Part shown: positions 13,201 to 23,850 of the stretch, in pieces
Layout: each line of letters begins with the position of its first letter
Position numbering within the stretch: the first letter of the stretch is position 1
NCBI RefSeq assembly: GCF_021018895.1
Contig: NC_079383.1
Location: forward strand, 20,317,853-20,381,852
Direction: 5' to 3'
From: Seriola aureovittata
Taxonomy: Eukaryota; Chordata; Actinopteri; Carangiformes; Carangidae
DNA length: 64,000 nucleotides
Program-made: the position numbers and the translations under genes
Notes under the pieces: model-generated
The model's input: the letters and a program-made list of their open reading frames with translations, nothing else
What the model was told of the DNA's origin: nothing
The model's database searches: none

Positions 13201-16200
13201 TTGATTTTCTTTTTTGCAGAACGGACGTTTGAAGATCACGAGAACCTTGTGGAGCCACTGTTGGCGTGGATGAGGGACAGCGAGAACAAAGTCCTCTTCA
13301 AAGAGCGGGGACAAAAATACGAGGTTTTCAAAAACCCACAGGTGAGTCCCCTCACTGTGCGCCGACACACGTTGGCTTTATTTCTCTAAATAAAGCCTAT
13401 ACACTGAGCAATCAGAGGTGATGTGTGTGTGATATCTCAAAAGCCCAAAACTGGCTAGTTCATTATTCTTGGCCTTGGTTTGTGCAAATCTATCTCCACA
13501 TTGTTTCAGCTCAGCGCCATCTGGATATTTTCACTGCTGAATTGTTGTCTGAATTATGAGATGTCTTTGCTCCATGCAGGATGACCTCTTACATTAATGT
13601 TCTCACTGTAATATATCAGACAAAACAGCTTCAGGCGCAAGACGGCGAGATCTTGGCATGTTTGTTGATATAATGGAACCCCTTATAATCTCTGAGTATT
13701 TAATGGATTCGGTCTGTTGGCAGAGGCAAATAGTCGGGTTGGAAAACTGGTGAGATATTCTCATTTTTAAAGTACTCCATCATGTCTTCCACGTCCCACA
13801 ACAAAAGACAGATCTGTTCTGTCCAGTACGTCCCTATCAATTTACAGCTTTAACTTTTGACATGAGCTACCAGAATAGAATTCCCTTTTGGGCGTTCTCG
13901 AACCACAATGAAAACATTAAGGCCCAGACCATGATATGTAGTTAAAACACCCCAGTCACACGGGGACAAACAGTTGGGTTTGGGGTTTTGTTAAGGAGAT
14001 AGTTGCTGATAGTTTTTTTTATACAAAAATCCTTAAATTTAAATGTTCAGCGTTTGTTTCTTGATGACTGCACTTAAGACACAGCTGCGCTTTGAGCTGA
14101 ATGCTAAAGTTAGCGTGCTACTGTAACATGTTCAATGCTAACATCCTGATATATTGCAGGTAAAAGGTGGTTACCATCTTAGCGTAGCCTAGCATGATCA
14201 TCAAAGTTATTACAATTCATACTGATGGGGGATATGAATGTGTATATCAGATTTCATGAAAAGCTATCCAGTAGTTAGCAGTTGCTGGAGTCATGTCGCT
14301 AACACGGCTAAAAATTGCTACTGGTAATCATTAATGCACTCTTACGTTTTATTCCTGCAGAACTTTTATCTATGGAAGAAGGATAAGAAAGCTCTCAAAG
14401 AAATAAAAGACAAAGACAAGGAGATTTTAATACAGGTAAATTACATGCACACACACACACATGCACACAAACCCACAGGTGAAGTAGCTTCTTTAAAGTG
14501 AAAGTTGAGCGACCCCTTTCATCTCTTCTTCACCACCTCTGCAGGAGAACTTCTGCGGGACTTCCATCATAGTGCCCGATCTTGAGGGGGTGCTGCACCT
14601 CAAGGAGGACGGCAAGAAGTCCTGGAAGCAGCGGCTCTTCCAGCTGAGAGCCTCGGGAATTTACTATGTGCCCAAAGGGAAGACCAAGGTGACACCAGCA
14701 GCTAGTTGTCTAATCAAGGATACACTCTCAATTGTGCTTGAGCACGTACATTAAAGATGTGAAATCCTGCAGGTTTAGAAATGTTTTTGCAATGTCCCTA
14801 ATGAAATGTATGGTCTGTTTTTTTAATTTTTCACTTGGACTACAAAGTTTTAGTTTGTTGCATTTCTGCATTATCAACCATACTCTTGTTTCATGCACTG
14901 CTCAGTATAACAAGAGCTTTTACTCCCTGCTGGATACCTACAGTATATTCACTTACCGTATATCTTAGATCTCTTGGCAGCTTCTACTCCCGTACATACC
15001 TTTCATACAGTACATTATGCACATCTACTGCATCTGTAGTGAAGATATTCAATTCAGTGGGCACAAAAAAAAAAAAACTAAAAGAGATAAAGTCGTAATG
15101 TAATCCTCTTTTATTTCTTTTCAGTCATCCCGTGACCTCGTGTGCTTCCTCCAGTTCGACAATGTAAATGTCTACTATGGCAAAGACTTTAAGAGCAAAT
15201 ACAAGGCCCCAACTGACTTCTGCTTTGTTCTGAAGGTAAGCTCAAATTATATTGTTTTATCAGTCGGGTTCTCGAAAATACTTTCCCTCTGTTAAAACAA
15301 ATCGACAAAGAAACTGCAACTTCCCTTAACTGTAACATCGGACACATTTACACATTTAGTGTTAGGTTTCACTGGTCCGTGCTACGAGGCCTGTCTTACA
15401 CAGTATGTTACATGGGGCAAAAGATAGCAATGCATTGCATGGTGGCTTCTGGTGGAGTCTATGGTCAGCTAAACAGCTGCTTACTTAACTGGAAAAGTGA
15501 AATGCAATAAATAGTTTAGTTTGAAGAAGTGAAAGGACACAGTTTTAACCAATTTAGCTGAAGGTGGTGAGAAAGAAAGTGAACGAAACGACTTTTTTAA
15601 AGCGTTTTCTAACGTTTCTTTAAAGGAAATTACCGTAAAAGCACCATGCTTTTAATTAAAAGAGTGCTTTAAAATTGAGGACATTAACATTGATGGGAGG
15701 TGCCCACAGTACTCATTTAAGAGTGAGAAATGCTGACGTGAAAATAGAAAGAAGTAGATGAGTTGGTGGTCAAGTCTTACAGGGATGTGAAAGTCTACGT
15801 TCTTTCTTTTCCCCTATCTGGTCTGGGAAACACTAGAATCAGCAGATACCATTAGAATAGATGGGGAGGATCAAAGTGAAAAGAGCTTAGAGAGGCAAAG
15901 AAACTGAATTACCTACCAGTGAAAGACAGTGTCCTCGAGGTTTGAGTTGAAGTGTGTGTGTGTGTGTGTGTGTGGGGGGGGGGAGATAAGGTGCTGTGTG
16001 TCCAAGGGCAAAGGAGAATGGTCTGTCAGAGTGGGCATGTCGAAAGTCTATCTGGTTTTCATGTGGTTCCTTGTTCCCGCTCTTTGAGGCGTCATATAAT
16101 AAAACGTGTTATAAGGCTGCCTCAGTTGTGGTAGATGGTATGAAGATGATAATATTATAATGGCTGATGCCGTGCGTAGCTGCAAAAGTGTTCAATTAGG

Positions 16201-18664
16201 GAGTGTTGTCAGACTTCGGTGGGTGGCGTGTAAGAGCTGCCAAAGAACTGCAGCAACTCAAGGGAGACAGCAAAACAATTTAGCGTCATCATTCAGCAGT
16301 TAGACCGTATTTTCAGAGGAGCTGCCGGAGGTGATCGCTAATACCGTCCTCATTATGGACAACTGATATCATGACATTATCTGGGACATTTAGCTTCTTC
16401 TTCAGGGGGAAACGATCGAGTCGAGAGACCTCCACAGCACACACTGTACAACACGTGTTTCTGTTATCAGAAAGATTCAGAGTGACAACATTTTCCAGGA
16501 TAAAAAACAACAACAAAGAAAAAGTCAAACATCTCATCTGCCCCCATTTAAACAAGATAACGGTGAAACCTCAAGATACAATTGTTTGAAATTTAGTTTT
16601 TTCTGCTCTTTGCTTTTCATTTTCTGTGTTTGTTCACAAATGCAAACTGGATTTTCCCAAATAATAATCTAAAATCCGTTTAACTGATGTTGCTCTTTAA
16701 CACTATGATTCTAGACTCACTCTGCCCCCTTGTGGCACCCTGTGATATCTTTAAGGTCGCCACTGCATCTAATAGAAAACACCAATTCATCCTGATTCCT
16801 GAGTTAATTAAGGCCCTTTGGCAGAGTCTTTTTTTTTTCACTACTCTAATTAAATACAATACAATACAGATTGGACAACAGCTGCCCAAAAAACACCTCA
16901 TATAGCACATTTAATGTGAGCTATACTACAGTTAATCTGCTCATTTTCTGGATTGTTTGGTCCTTAAAATGTCAGAAAAATAGATAAAAATGGCCGCCTG
17001 CTAGACTGTCACTAATTCCTAAAACCCAAGGTGACATCTTTAAATGGCTTGTTTTGTTAAACTGACTGTCCACAACCCAAAGATATTCAGTTTACTATCA
17101 CATAAGATGCCGAGGAGCAGAACATCCTCACAGCCAGCCATGCGAATCTTGAGTTCTGCTGTTTTAAGGAACAAAAAAATAGTGTTTCTTCTTCACTGGT
17201 CTCACCATATTTATCATGTGGATTTGTCTCTACAGCATCCTCAGATCCAGAAGGAGTCTCAGTATATCAAGTACCTGTGCTGCGACGACGCTTGGGCCAT
17301 GAATCTTTGGGTGACCGGAATACGGATTGCAAAGGTAGATTTGAGCAACGCTGTTTTAAATAACACAAAATACAGTCTCCACTAAACCAGAAGACGTGAG
17401 AACATGCTCTGTGGTGTGTTTCCTACACTTCCAGTACGGTGCGTTGTTGTATGAAAACTATAAAACTGCTGAGAAGAAGGCAGCTGTCACGTCTGTGTGG
17501 ACGAACCGCAGCACTCCATCAAGCTCCAATCCATCAACGCCCTCACCAACCGTCAAAGGTAGCACGGCACACGATCTGTCTTTACTCAGTGAAGTGAAAC
17601 AACCCAGACGTAGTCGTATTAGTCCGAACCTTTTCCCTTGTACTGTTCGATCACTCATCGTGTTTTTCCTCCTCTAGCCAAATCACAGAACCAGGCAAAC
17701 GGTCACGCTCCCAGTCCTCAACCCAGACCTGTCTCCATGGTAAACAACTCTTCATTATCAGTGAATCTGTTCAATTATTGAGTCGTAAAATGTGAAAATA
17801 GTGATAAAATTCTTCAATGATCCTTTTTGCATTTATGCAGACCTATATTCAAATATATTCAATTTTCAATCATTGATTTTTAACTGTGAATAGAAAGAAA
17901 GAAGTGATTATGCTTTTCTTTTAGTCAGTGAACGGATCATTCAGCCGTTCAGTCGATCCACTAATTGTCCCAGATTCTCTGTGGATTTTGTTGCATCACT
18001 ATTTTATATTCTGTCTTCTCAGGACTTTGGAAATGTCCCACTTCCACCTCCACCCCCACCATTAGAGGAGATTCTCCCGCCACCACCTCCAGACCCAGTA
18101 TTCCCTCCTCCGCCGCCTCCTTCAGCTGCCAAGAGCTCCTTGAAACCTACCCCGCCCCAGCGACACCTGCCAGCTAACTTCCCTCCACCTCCACCTGCAA
18201 TGGACAACCTCCCTCCTCCGCCAATGCCTCCACCCATGGATGACTCCTCAGATGCCCCACCGGACTTCCTTCCGCCGCCTCCTCCGGCCACGGGCTTTGG
18301 TTCGCTGCCACCTCCTCCGCTGTCGGTGAACTCTCTGCCACCGCCGCCCCCTTGTTTCGGGGGTTCGGACCAGTCTCTGCCTCCTCCACCGCCGGATCCA
18401 GGGTTTTTACCACCTCCTCCACCTCAGCCAATGTTCACAGGGGCTGGCGCTCCCCCTCCACCTCCACCTCCACCGCCTCCCCCACCTGCTGCTCCTGCTG
18501 CCACCCCGAGGGCACCGCTGCGGCCCTCTGGATCGTTGAGGAAGATGCCTCCTGCTCCGCCAAAGAGGACTACACCGTCGCTTCAAGGAGGAGGTGGAGG
18601 AGATGGTGGCGACTTCATGTCAGAACTGATGCGAGCCATGCAAAAGAAACGCAGTGATAATTAG
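3894..18664 (+). CDS. apbb1ip: apbb1ip / RIAM, Rap1-GTP-interacting adaptor (13 coding exons, 679 aa)
   Basis: This is the MRL-family adaptor that binds Rap1-GTP and recruits talin to integrins, and Ena/VASP and profilin to actin at the membrane. The coding exons are 3894-3953, 4872-4959, 6197-6471, 7893-7970, 9364-9523, 13220-13341, 14361-14435, 14545-14688, 15125-15235, 17236-17334, 17435-17558, 17678-17739 and 18023-18664. They total 2040 nt, all phases agree and all introns are GT-AG. Residues 3-20 and 59-75 are the two amphipathic talin-binding helices. Residues 142-167 form a basic helix leading into the RA domain (about 168-261), and about 298-405 is the PH domain. The rest is proline-rich with FPPPPP motifs at 493 and 519 and ends in a conserved FMSELMRAMQKKR tail. 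Human RIAM is 666 aa. The ATG at 3894 lies directly on the acceptor AG, so the true start could be in an upstream exon. Confidence 0.95.
4872..4959 (+). CDS. apbb1ip: apbb1ip coding exon 2
   Basis: Encodes SLGEETVPPE through FTDLN (residues 21-49). The acceptor is CCCTGCAG and the donor G|GTGACT, leaving phase 1. The motif SIGFTDLN matches human SVGFKDLN. Confidence 0.9.
5440..5830. repeat. Interspersed repeat with GCTAACATGC blocks (family 2)
   Basis: Carries the run of features I associate with a common perch-like fish repeat: GGTGAGGCTATACTCAGGCAC, GTGGTGCTTTGAGCC, repeated ATGCTAACATGC and GGTCATAAACTGAATTATT. No coding capacity is visible. A second, partial copy lies at 14080-14320. Confidence 0.55.
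6197..6471 (+). CDS. apbb1ip: apbb1ip coding exon 3
   Basis: Encodes residues 50-141, including the second talin-binding helix DLDALMADLVADL and then a Ser/Pro-rich linker. It enters in phase 1 and leaves in phase 0 at AAG|GTGTGT. The linker diverges in sequence from mammalian RIAM, as expected for a disordered segment. Confidence 0.9.
7540..7690. repeat. Partial copy of the 58-464 MITE family
   Basis: Contains TTAGCTTAGCTTAGCATAAA near 7559 and the facing block CTGGCTGGCTGTAGCTTTAAA near 7670. The ends are missing or diverged. Confidence 0.55.
7893..7970 (+). CDS. apbb1ip: apbb1ip coding exon 4
   Basis: Encodes 26 residues with ADKIKLALEKLKEAKVKK, the charged helix before the RA domain, which is nearly identical to human. 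Both ends are phase 0. Confidence 0.95.
9118..9260. repeat. 5' half of a MITE of the 58-464 family
   Basis: Begins with TTTAAGGAATAGTTTGACATT, the terminal repeat, and continues into GATTAGCTTAG...AAACTGGAAATGAGG. The 3' terminal repeat is absent. It sits about 100 bp before apbb1ip exon 5. Confidence 0.65.
9364..9523 (+). CDS. apbb1ip: apbb1ip coding exon 5 (RA domain, first part)
   Basis: Encodes residues 168-220. LVVKV is the first RA strand, and SLMVDERQ is recognisable as TLMVDERQ, followed by DNLFEKTHCDCNVDW. The acceptor is TTTTGCAG and the donor G|GTGAGT, phase 1. Confidence 0.95.
9631..9652. repeat. (CA)11 microsatellite
   Basis: Uninterrupted CA dinucleotides in an apbb1ip intron. 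Confidence 0.95.
10050..10087. repeat. (CA)19 microsatellite
   Basis: Uninterrupted CA run in the intron between apbb1ip exons 5 and 6. A CT-rich microsatellite follows at about 10239-10275. Confidence 0.95.
10239..10275. repeat. (TC)n microsatellite
   Basis: Nearly pure TC dinucleotides with one TTT interruption. Confidence 0.9.
12465..12487. repeat. (GT)n microsatellite
   Basis: Pure GT run after a T-rich stretch, in the apbb1ip intron between exons 5 and 6. Confidence 0.9.
13220..13341 (+). CDS. apbb1ip: apbb1ip coding exon 6 (RA domain, second part)
   Basis: Encodes residues 221-261 with FEDHENLVEPLLAW and YEVFKNPQ, closing the RA domain. It enters in phase 1 and leaves in phase 0 at CAG|GTGAGT. 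Confidence 0.95.
14080..14320. repeat. Partial copy of repeat family 2
   Basis: Contains TGCGCTTTGAGCTGAATGC, AACATGTTCAATGCTAACATC, CAAAGTTATTACAATTCAT and CACGGCTAAAAATTGCTA in the order expected for this family. It lies within 50 bp of the apbb1ip exon 7 acceptor. Confidence 0.5.
14361..14435 (+). CDS. apbb1ip: apbb1ip coding exon 7 (RA-PH linker)
   Basis: Encodes 25 lysine-rich residues beginning NFYLW, the linker between the RA and PH domains. The GTAAAT donor is followed within about 15 nt by a short CA repeat. Confidence 0.9.
14545..14688 (+). CDS. apbb1ip: apbb1ip coding exon 8 (PH domain, first part)
   Basis: Encodes residues 287-334: ENFCGTSIIVPDLEG, then the PH start LHLKEDGKKSWKQRLFQLRAS and IYYVPKGKTK. 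Both ends are phase 0. It is very close to human. Confidence 0.95.
15125..15235 (+). CDS. apbb1ip: apbb1ip coding exon 9 (PH domain)
   Basis: Encodes residues 335-371 with SSRDLVCFLQFDNVNVYYG and KAPTDFCFVLK. Flanked by TTTTCAG and GTAAGC, phase 0. Confidence 0.95.
15952..15974. repeat. (TG)n microsatellite followed by a G-run
   Basis: TG dinucleotides run directly into about ten consecutive G residues in the intron between apbb1ip exons 9 and 10. Confidence 0.9.
16721..16735 (-). promoter_or_regulatory. CTCF-like motif, reverse orientation
   Basis: TCTGCCCCCTTGTGG on the + strand is the reverse complement of CCACAAGGGGGCAGA, with one mismatch to the consensus. It lies in the apbb1ip intron between exons 9 and 10. 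Confidence 0.3.
17236..17334 (+). CDS. apbb1ip: apbb1ip coding exon 10 (PH domain)
   Basis: Encodes residues 372-404, HPQIQKESQYIKYLCCDD through WVTGIRIAK, the C-terminal part of the PH domain with its final helix. The donor is GTAGAT. Confidence 0.95.
17435..17558 (+). CDS. apbb1ip: apbb1ip coding exon 11
   Basis: Encodes residues 405-445, starting YGALLYENYKTAEKKA (end of the PH helix) and continuing into a Ser/Thr/Pro-rich linker. It leaves in phase 1 at AAAG|GTAGCA. Confidence 0.9.
17678..17739 (+). CDS. apbb1ip: apbb1ip coding exon 12
   Basis: Encodes residues 446-466 of the disordered linker (AKSQNQANGH and on to PRPVSM). The acceptor is CCTCTAG and the donor GTAAAC. Little is conserved, but it keeps the frame between exons 11 and 13. 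Confidence 0.85.
18023..18664 (+). CDS. apbb1ip: apbb1ip coding exon 13 (proline-rich tail and stop)
   Basis: Encodes residues 467-679 and the TAG stop. It is an almost continuous series of proline runs, including FPPPPP (Ena/VASP EVH1-type ligands) and poly-Pro stretches suited to profilin and SH3 binding. It ends in a basic helix, MRAMQKKR. Codons mix CCA, CCT, CCG and CCC, so the run is not a simple triplet repeat. Confidence 0.93.
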   Translation, partial: DFGNVPLPPPPPPLEEILPPPPPDPVFPPPPPPSAAKSSLKPTPPQRHLPANFPPPPPAMDNLPPPPMPPPMDDSSDAPPDFLPPPPPATGFGSLPPPPLSVNSLPPPPPCFGGSDQSLPPPPPDPGFLPPPPPQPMFTGAGAPPPPPPPPPPPPAAPAATPRAPLRPSGSLRKMPPAPPKRTTPSLQGGGGGDGGDFMSELMRAMQKKRSDN

Positions 18665-19139
18665 ACTGCATTGGAGTAGAAGTACAGTCCACTCATCATC
18701 ACATCCACAGCTGTAAGCAGAGCTGGACAATACGACAAATCAAAATCACGATTATTTAAAAAATTTTTTACTTCCATTATGATTTATGAACGATTAATAT
18801 GGCGCTTATTGGTCTCTACATATTTGGCACTCACCACTGTCGTGATGGATAAGACCCAATCAGGATGTGAGGCAGGTGTCTGCATCATTGTTTCCAAAAG
18901 TCCGCCCAGAATACAGCGTGATTAACCCCCCCGAGTTTTCAAACTAAAACAGGGCCAGCAGCCACATTTTAGCTGGAAGTGACGTTTTTAGCAAGACAAA
19001 AAAGAAAAATCGCCATTTTAGGGGCTCGAAAACTCCGGTGTGGTGGACGCCAGGCATAGACGTAGCAAAATGTGGATGTAGCCTGAGGCTCAGTGTTTGC
19101 GCAGGCGTGATCCATATCACCAGCTTCGCTTAGAGTCAA

Positions 19140-19560
19140 TGTGGACTAACGTTAGTTGGACAGGGCGGAGGCACGTGAGTGAGCATGAGGTAGATGGTTC
19201 ATGAATGCACGCGTTTGGGCAAAGAATCAACCACAGACTATATATAAAGATGTATGTAGTCTCTGTTACGACATCCATAGGCTTCTGAAGAGTGGATTTT
19301 TGCAGCTCAGAATGAGCTGCTCCACCGTCGCCATCTTGGCAGTGCCTGACTCCGCAGGGATAATCTAAAAATGGGCACAGAGGTGGGGCGTGGAGACTCG
19401 CTGCATGCTGGTTTAATAACTGGCAAGCATCGTTCGCACAGATGGACATGTGGGTGTCTTTTTTGAAAGCTAACCCAAAGCTAATTCATGGGGATTGACT
19501 CACTTTTGGAGCCAGACTCTAGTGGCCATTCAAGGAACTGCAGTTTTTTTTACCATTTAA
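19140..19560. repeat. Interspersed repeat in the apbb1ip 3' UTR (family 3)
   Basis: Recognised from its landmarks: ACCACAGACTATATATAAAG, CATCCATAGGCTTCTGAAGAG, CGCCATCTTGGC, TGCCTGACTCC and TTTTGGAGCCAGACTCTAGTG. From memory this series recurs in perch-like fish genomes. No coding capacity is visible. Confidence 0.55.
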
Positions 19561-19854
19561 CCATTACGTAACCATGCCTGACTGAGGAGAAGGTGATTGT
19601 TCTAGAGACCGGTTTTGTAAACTTCTAAATGTGTTGTTGTTGTAAACTTGAGCTCACAGACATCGGTGACTGCCACAATTTGATATAAGAAAATGTACTG
19701 CAAAAAACATGGATGTATTTTTTTTAATTTTTTTTTATGACAATAATGCTGTCATTGTACAATGAGATATTTTTTGTATATATGTTGTCATGTGTTCATG
19801 GTAAGCTGTAAATATCCTGAAGACTAGAAGACTGTTATAGTTTACTGTTATCTG

Positions 19855-19860
19855 AATAAA
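19855..19860 (+). terminator. apbb1ip: apbb1ip poly(A) signal AATAAA
   Basis: Canonical AATAAA about 1.19 kb after the stop codon, followed by a T/G-containing stretch. Confidence 0.75.
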
Positions 19861-19880
19861 ATTTGTCATAAGAAAAGCAT

Positions 19881-21499
19881 GAAGTGAACATAATTTCTTA
19901 CTGTATTGAATTAGTGGGCGTTCCTCCCATCACTGAGAACAACCTGCTGTTATTGGCTGTATAGAAACACATGATGTATGACATACATCCGTCTAAAAGC
20001 AACAACCTCACTGGAATAAGTTTCATTGTCAGTCGATGTAACACCTCAAAGATGCTGTTAAACTGCATGTGAATAGAGTGAAATAATATAATACTGTATA
20101 TGAACTTGGATGTATATAAAAGCAACAGGACAGTCTCTCAAAAGCAACATCTTTGTCTTTCTTTTGGTGAGATGGGAATTTACAAGATGTGTGAACATAT
20201 TTAGCTGCCAAGAAGGCAAAGACAATTTTATGAGCAAAAGATAATCTAATTTATGTGTCCAAACAGCCATGACCTTAATGTTTGGAGCAAATATATTCCA
20301 TCAGCATGACTGGATTAAACTAATTTTACTACAAAAGATCAGATAAATAGTAATTTTGCTCTATCCAGGGCTCACTCACAAAGAACATCTGACCTTTAAC
20401 CTCTGAGCTCATAGCTGCATAGCCCGCCTCCTCTGCAGTCTCTTGTGTAACAAAGGGAGTGGACAGGATATGGTGCAGCAGCTCCACCTGGTGGGAGAAA
20501 AATGTCACAGCTTTTCACAGAGAAGCAATGGAGAGTCACTTTTTTTTTACACAATTTACCAGACCCACACCTCAAAAGTCACACTGCCACCCAGTTCCTC
20601 AGCACACATTTACATCTGTAAGATATTTTGCACAATCAGATGTAGCTCTTCCTGTTTTTCTCAAGTTTCAACATCATTACACAACAGAACATTTAGAAGT
20701 GAATTCCTTACGTGTGTATGTAGCAATCATCAACATTAATGTGTAGCTTTAGTGGCTGGCTTTTCATTCTGTTTTTGACAATCCAAGTCGGGATCATTTT
20801 GTTGTCTGGAGAGTACTTTGCTTACCAAACTGCCGCATGCTCTGACATCTTTTTGCTCACCTGCTGACCTTAGTGGTGGTACATACTGAACCACTCAGAG
20901 AAGTGCTTGTGCAATGATAAGTCATCAAGAGCCCACATCTAATACATACAGATGTACATTGACATTGTGAAATTGTGTGATTGTGTGAAACTGTAATTTC
21001 CCTTTGATATAAATAAAGGTAATAATCTGAAACTGTGTCATATAAATTTCTTTGGTGTCTTTGAGGTGCAACGGAGCGATAGCACCAACTATCTAAAAAA
21101 AGAAATGTAACAGTTCACCCCGTTTGTGAAGTTCCCGAGCTGTCTCAAGGTCACGGCTGAAGTCTGACTCCCGGATCTGTGTGAAAGAGGTACAGATCCT
21201 AATGGCAGTCTGCCACTACTGATATAATACAGGAAGTCCTCCGACTGCATTAAAGTCATTACAATTTCTCATATTTTTATAGTGAAATTTGTGATGCTGT
21301 AAATGATGTCACATCTCCACTTTAGAAACTGCAGCCAGCCTCAATGGTCCTTTCAGTGGGGTTGGAATGGATTTGGAAAATCGACCTCATTGATTGGGAA
21401 TGATTCTAGAGAGAGGACATGAAACGTGACATTAATTCTGTTCTAAATTCTTTATATTGACAATTTAAGATATTTTTATGGCTTAATATACCATATAAT
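19881..21499. other. Intergenic spacer between apbb1ip and the tandem array
   Basis: No gene, RNA or clear repeat is supported. The open frames around 20443-20746 have no splice context or recognisable domain. The sequence is unique and AT-rich and grades into ATA-rich DNA at about 21480 before the array. Confidence 0.6.
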
Positions 21500-22454
21500 A
21501 ATAATATAATATACCTTATTATACTGTGAGGTTTTTTTGACGTTTTTATTCCTTACTATGTACTGTGTTTTTTTCTTGCTTTTAGGGCTTTATTATATCA
21601 TTACATCTTCATACCTTCCCAAATTATGATGCTTTCTGATGGTTTTATGCTTTATTATACTTTGTCATTTTTTCAATTTTTTTGCCATAGTATACTATGC
21701 CGTTTTTTCACGTTTTTTGCCATACTATACTATGTTGTTTTTCTTGCTTTTAGGGCCTTATTATATCATTACGTCTTCATACCTTCCCAAATTATGACGT
21801 TTTATGTTGGTTTTATGCTTTATTATACTTTGTCATTTTTTCAATTTTTTTGCCATACTATACTATGCTGTTTTTTCACGTTTTTTGCCATACTATACTA
21901 TGTTGTTTTTCTTGCTTTTAGGGCCTTATTATATCATTACGTCTTCATACCTTCCCAAATTATGACGTTTTATGTTGGTTTTATGCTTTATTATACTTTG
22001 TCATTTTTTCAATTTTTTTGCCATACTATACTATGCCGTTTTTTCACGTTTTTTGCCATACTATACTATGTTGTTTTTCTTGCTTTTAGGGCCTTATTAT
22101 ATCATTACGTCTTCATACCTTCCCAAATTATGACGTTTTATGTTGGTTTTATGCTTTATTATACTTTGTCATTTTTTCAATTTTGTTGCCATAGTATACT
22201 ATGTCGTTTTTTTGAGAATTTTATGCCATACTACACTTTGATGTTTTTGACAATTTTATGCCTCACTGTACTATGATAATTTTATGGCATACTATACTAT
22301 GACGTTTTTGACATTTTCATGCCTTACAAAGTTTTTGAGACTCTTATGCCCTATGATGCTTTTTGACATTTTTATGCCTCAATACACTATGATGCTTTCA
22401 TTTTTCACCATACTTTGATGTCCTGATGGTTAAATATATGATGAAATAAGGAGA

Positions 22455-22527
22455 GATTAAATAGTACAATGCTTAGAACTGATGCTTCATAAAGAGAAGG
22501 TTGTGAGTTCAAATCTCAGTGTTTGCA
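22455..22527 (+). repeat. tRNA-Met-like element in the array, copy 1
   Basis: The 58-nt core 22462-22519 lines up without gaps with a eukaryotic elongator tRNA-Met from position 8 to 65. The anticodon loop is TTCATAA (CAT at 34-36), followed by AAGG and the T-arm GTGAGTTCAAATCTCAG. The T stem keeps 4 of 5 pairs; the anticodon and acceptor stems are broken. A run of 11 or more T residues follows. It is not a functional tRNA. Confidence 0.65.
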
Positions 22528-23777
22528 ATTTTTTTTTTTTTGCCATACTAAACTATGCCATTTTTTTTTTTGCTTTAAGGGCCTTATTATATCATTACGT
22601 CTTCATACCTTCCCAAATTATGACGCTTTCTGATGGTTTTATGCTTTATTATACTTTGTCATTTTTTCAATTTTTTTGCCATACTATGCTATGCCGTTTT
22701 TTCACTTTTTTTGCCATACTATACTATGATGTTTTTCTTGCTTTTAGGGCCTTATTATATCATTACATCTTCATACCTTCCCAAATTATGATGCTTTCTG
22801 ATGGTTTTATGCTTTATTATACTTTGTCATTTTTTCAATTTTTTTGCCATACTATACTATGCCGTTTTTTCACGTTTTTTGCCATACTATAATATGTCAT
22901 TTTTCTTGTTTTTAGGGCTTTATTATATCATTACGTCTGCATACCTTCCCAAATTATGACATTTTCTGATGGTTTATGCTTTATTGTACTTTGTAATTTT
23001 TTCAATTTTTTTTGCCATACTATACTATGCCGTTTTTTCACGTTTTTTGCCATACTATACTATGTTGTTTTTCTTGCTTTTAGGGCCTTATTATATCATT
23101 ACATCTTCATACCTTCCCAAATTATGATGCTTTCTGATGGTTTTATGCTTTATTATACTTTGTCATTTTTTCAATTTTTTTGCCATACTATACTATGCCG
23201 TTTTTTCACATTTTTGGCATAGTATACTATGTCGTTTTCTTTTTGCTTTTAGGGCCTTTTTATATCATTATGTCTTCATACCTTCCCAAATTATGATGCT
23301 TTCTGATGGTTTTTTGCTTTATTATACTTTGTCATTTTTTCAATTTTTTTGCCATACTATACTATGCCGTTTTTTGCCATACTATACTATGTCTTTTTTT
23401 TTTTGCTTTTAGGGCCTTATTATATCATTACATCTTCATACCTTCCCAAATTATGATGCTTTCTGATAGTTTTATGCTTTATTATACTTTGTCATTTTTT
23501 CAATTTTTTTGCCATAGTATACTATGTCGTTTTTTTGAGAATTTTATGCCATACTACACTTTGATGTTTTTGAGAATTTTATGCCTTACTGTACTATGAC
23601 AATTTTATGGCATACTATACTATGACGTTTTTGACATTTTCATGCCTTACAAAGTTTTTGAGAATCTTATGCCTTATGATGTTTTTTGACATTTTTATGC
23701 CTCAATACACTATGATGCTTTCATTTTTCACCATACTTTGATGTCCTGATGGTTAAATATATGATGAAACAAGGAGA

Positions 23778-23850
23778 GACAAATTAGTACAATAGTTAGA
23801 ACTGATGCTTCATAAAGAGATGGTTGTGAGTTTAAATCTCAGTGTTTGCA
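23778..23850 (+). repeat. tRNA-Met-like element in the array, copy 2
   Basis: Same 58-nt core at 23785-23842, with ATAGTTAG in the D-loop region and TTTAAATCTCAG in the T-arm, followed by a T-run. Confidence 0.6.

Larger units (their letters stand above)
18665..19880 (+). other. apbb1ip: apbb1ip 3' UTR
   Basis: Runs from the TAG stop to the only good AATAAA signal, at 19855. The last 90 nt are AT-rich and contain two Pumilio-type sites. The middle (about 19140-19560) is an interspersed repeat. I saw no earlier AATAAA, so the repeat is probably included in the mature transcript. Confidence 0.65.

Noticed and set aside
18019..18431. Gly/Glu-rich open frames on the - strand opposite apbb1ip exon 13
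   Set aside because: They are antisense shadows of proline codons; the + strand matches RIAM and keeps phase with the upstream exons.
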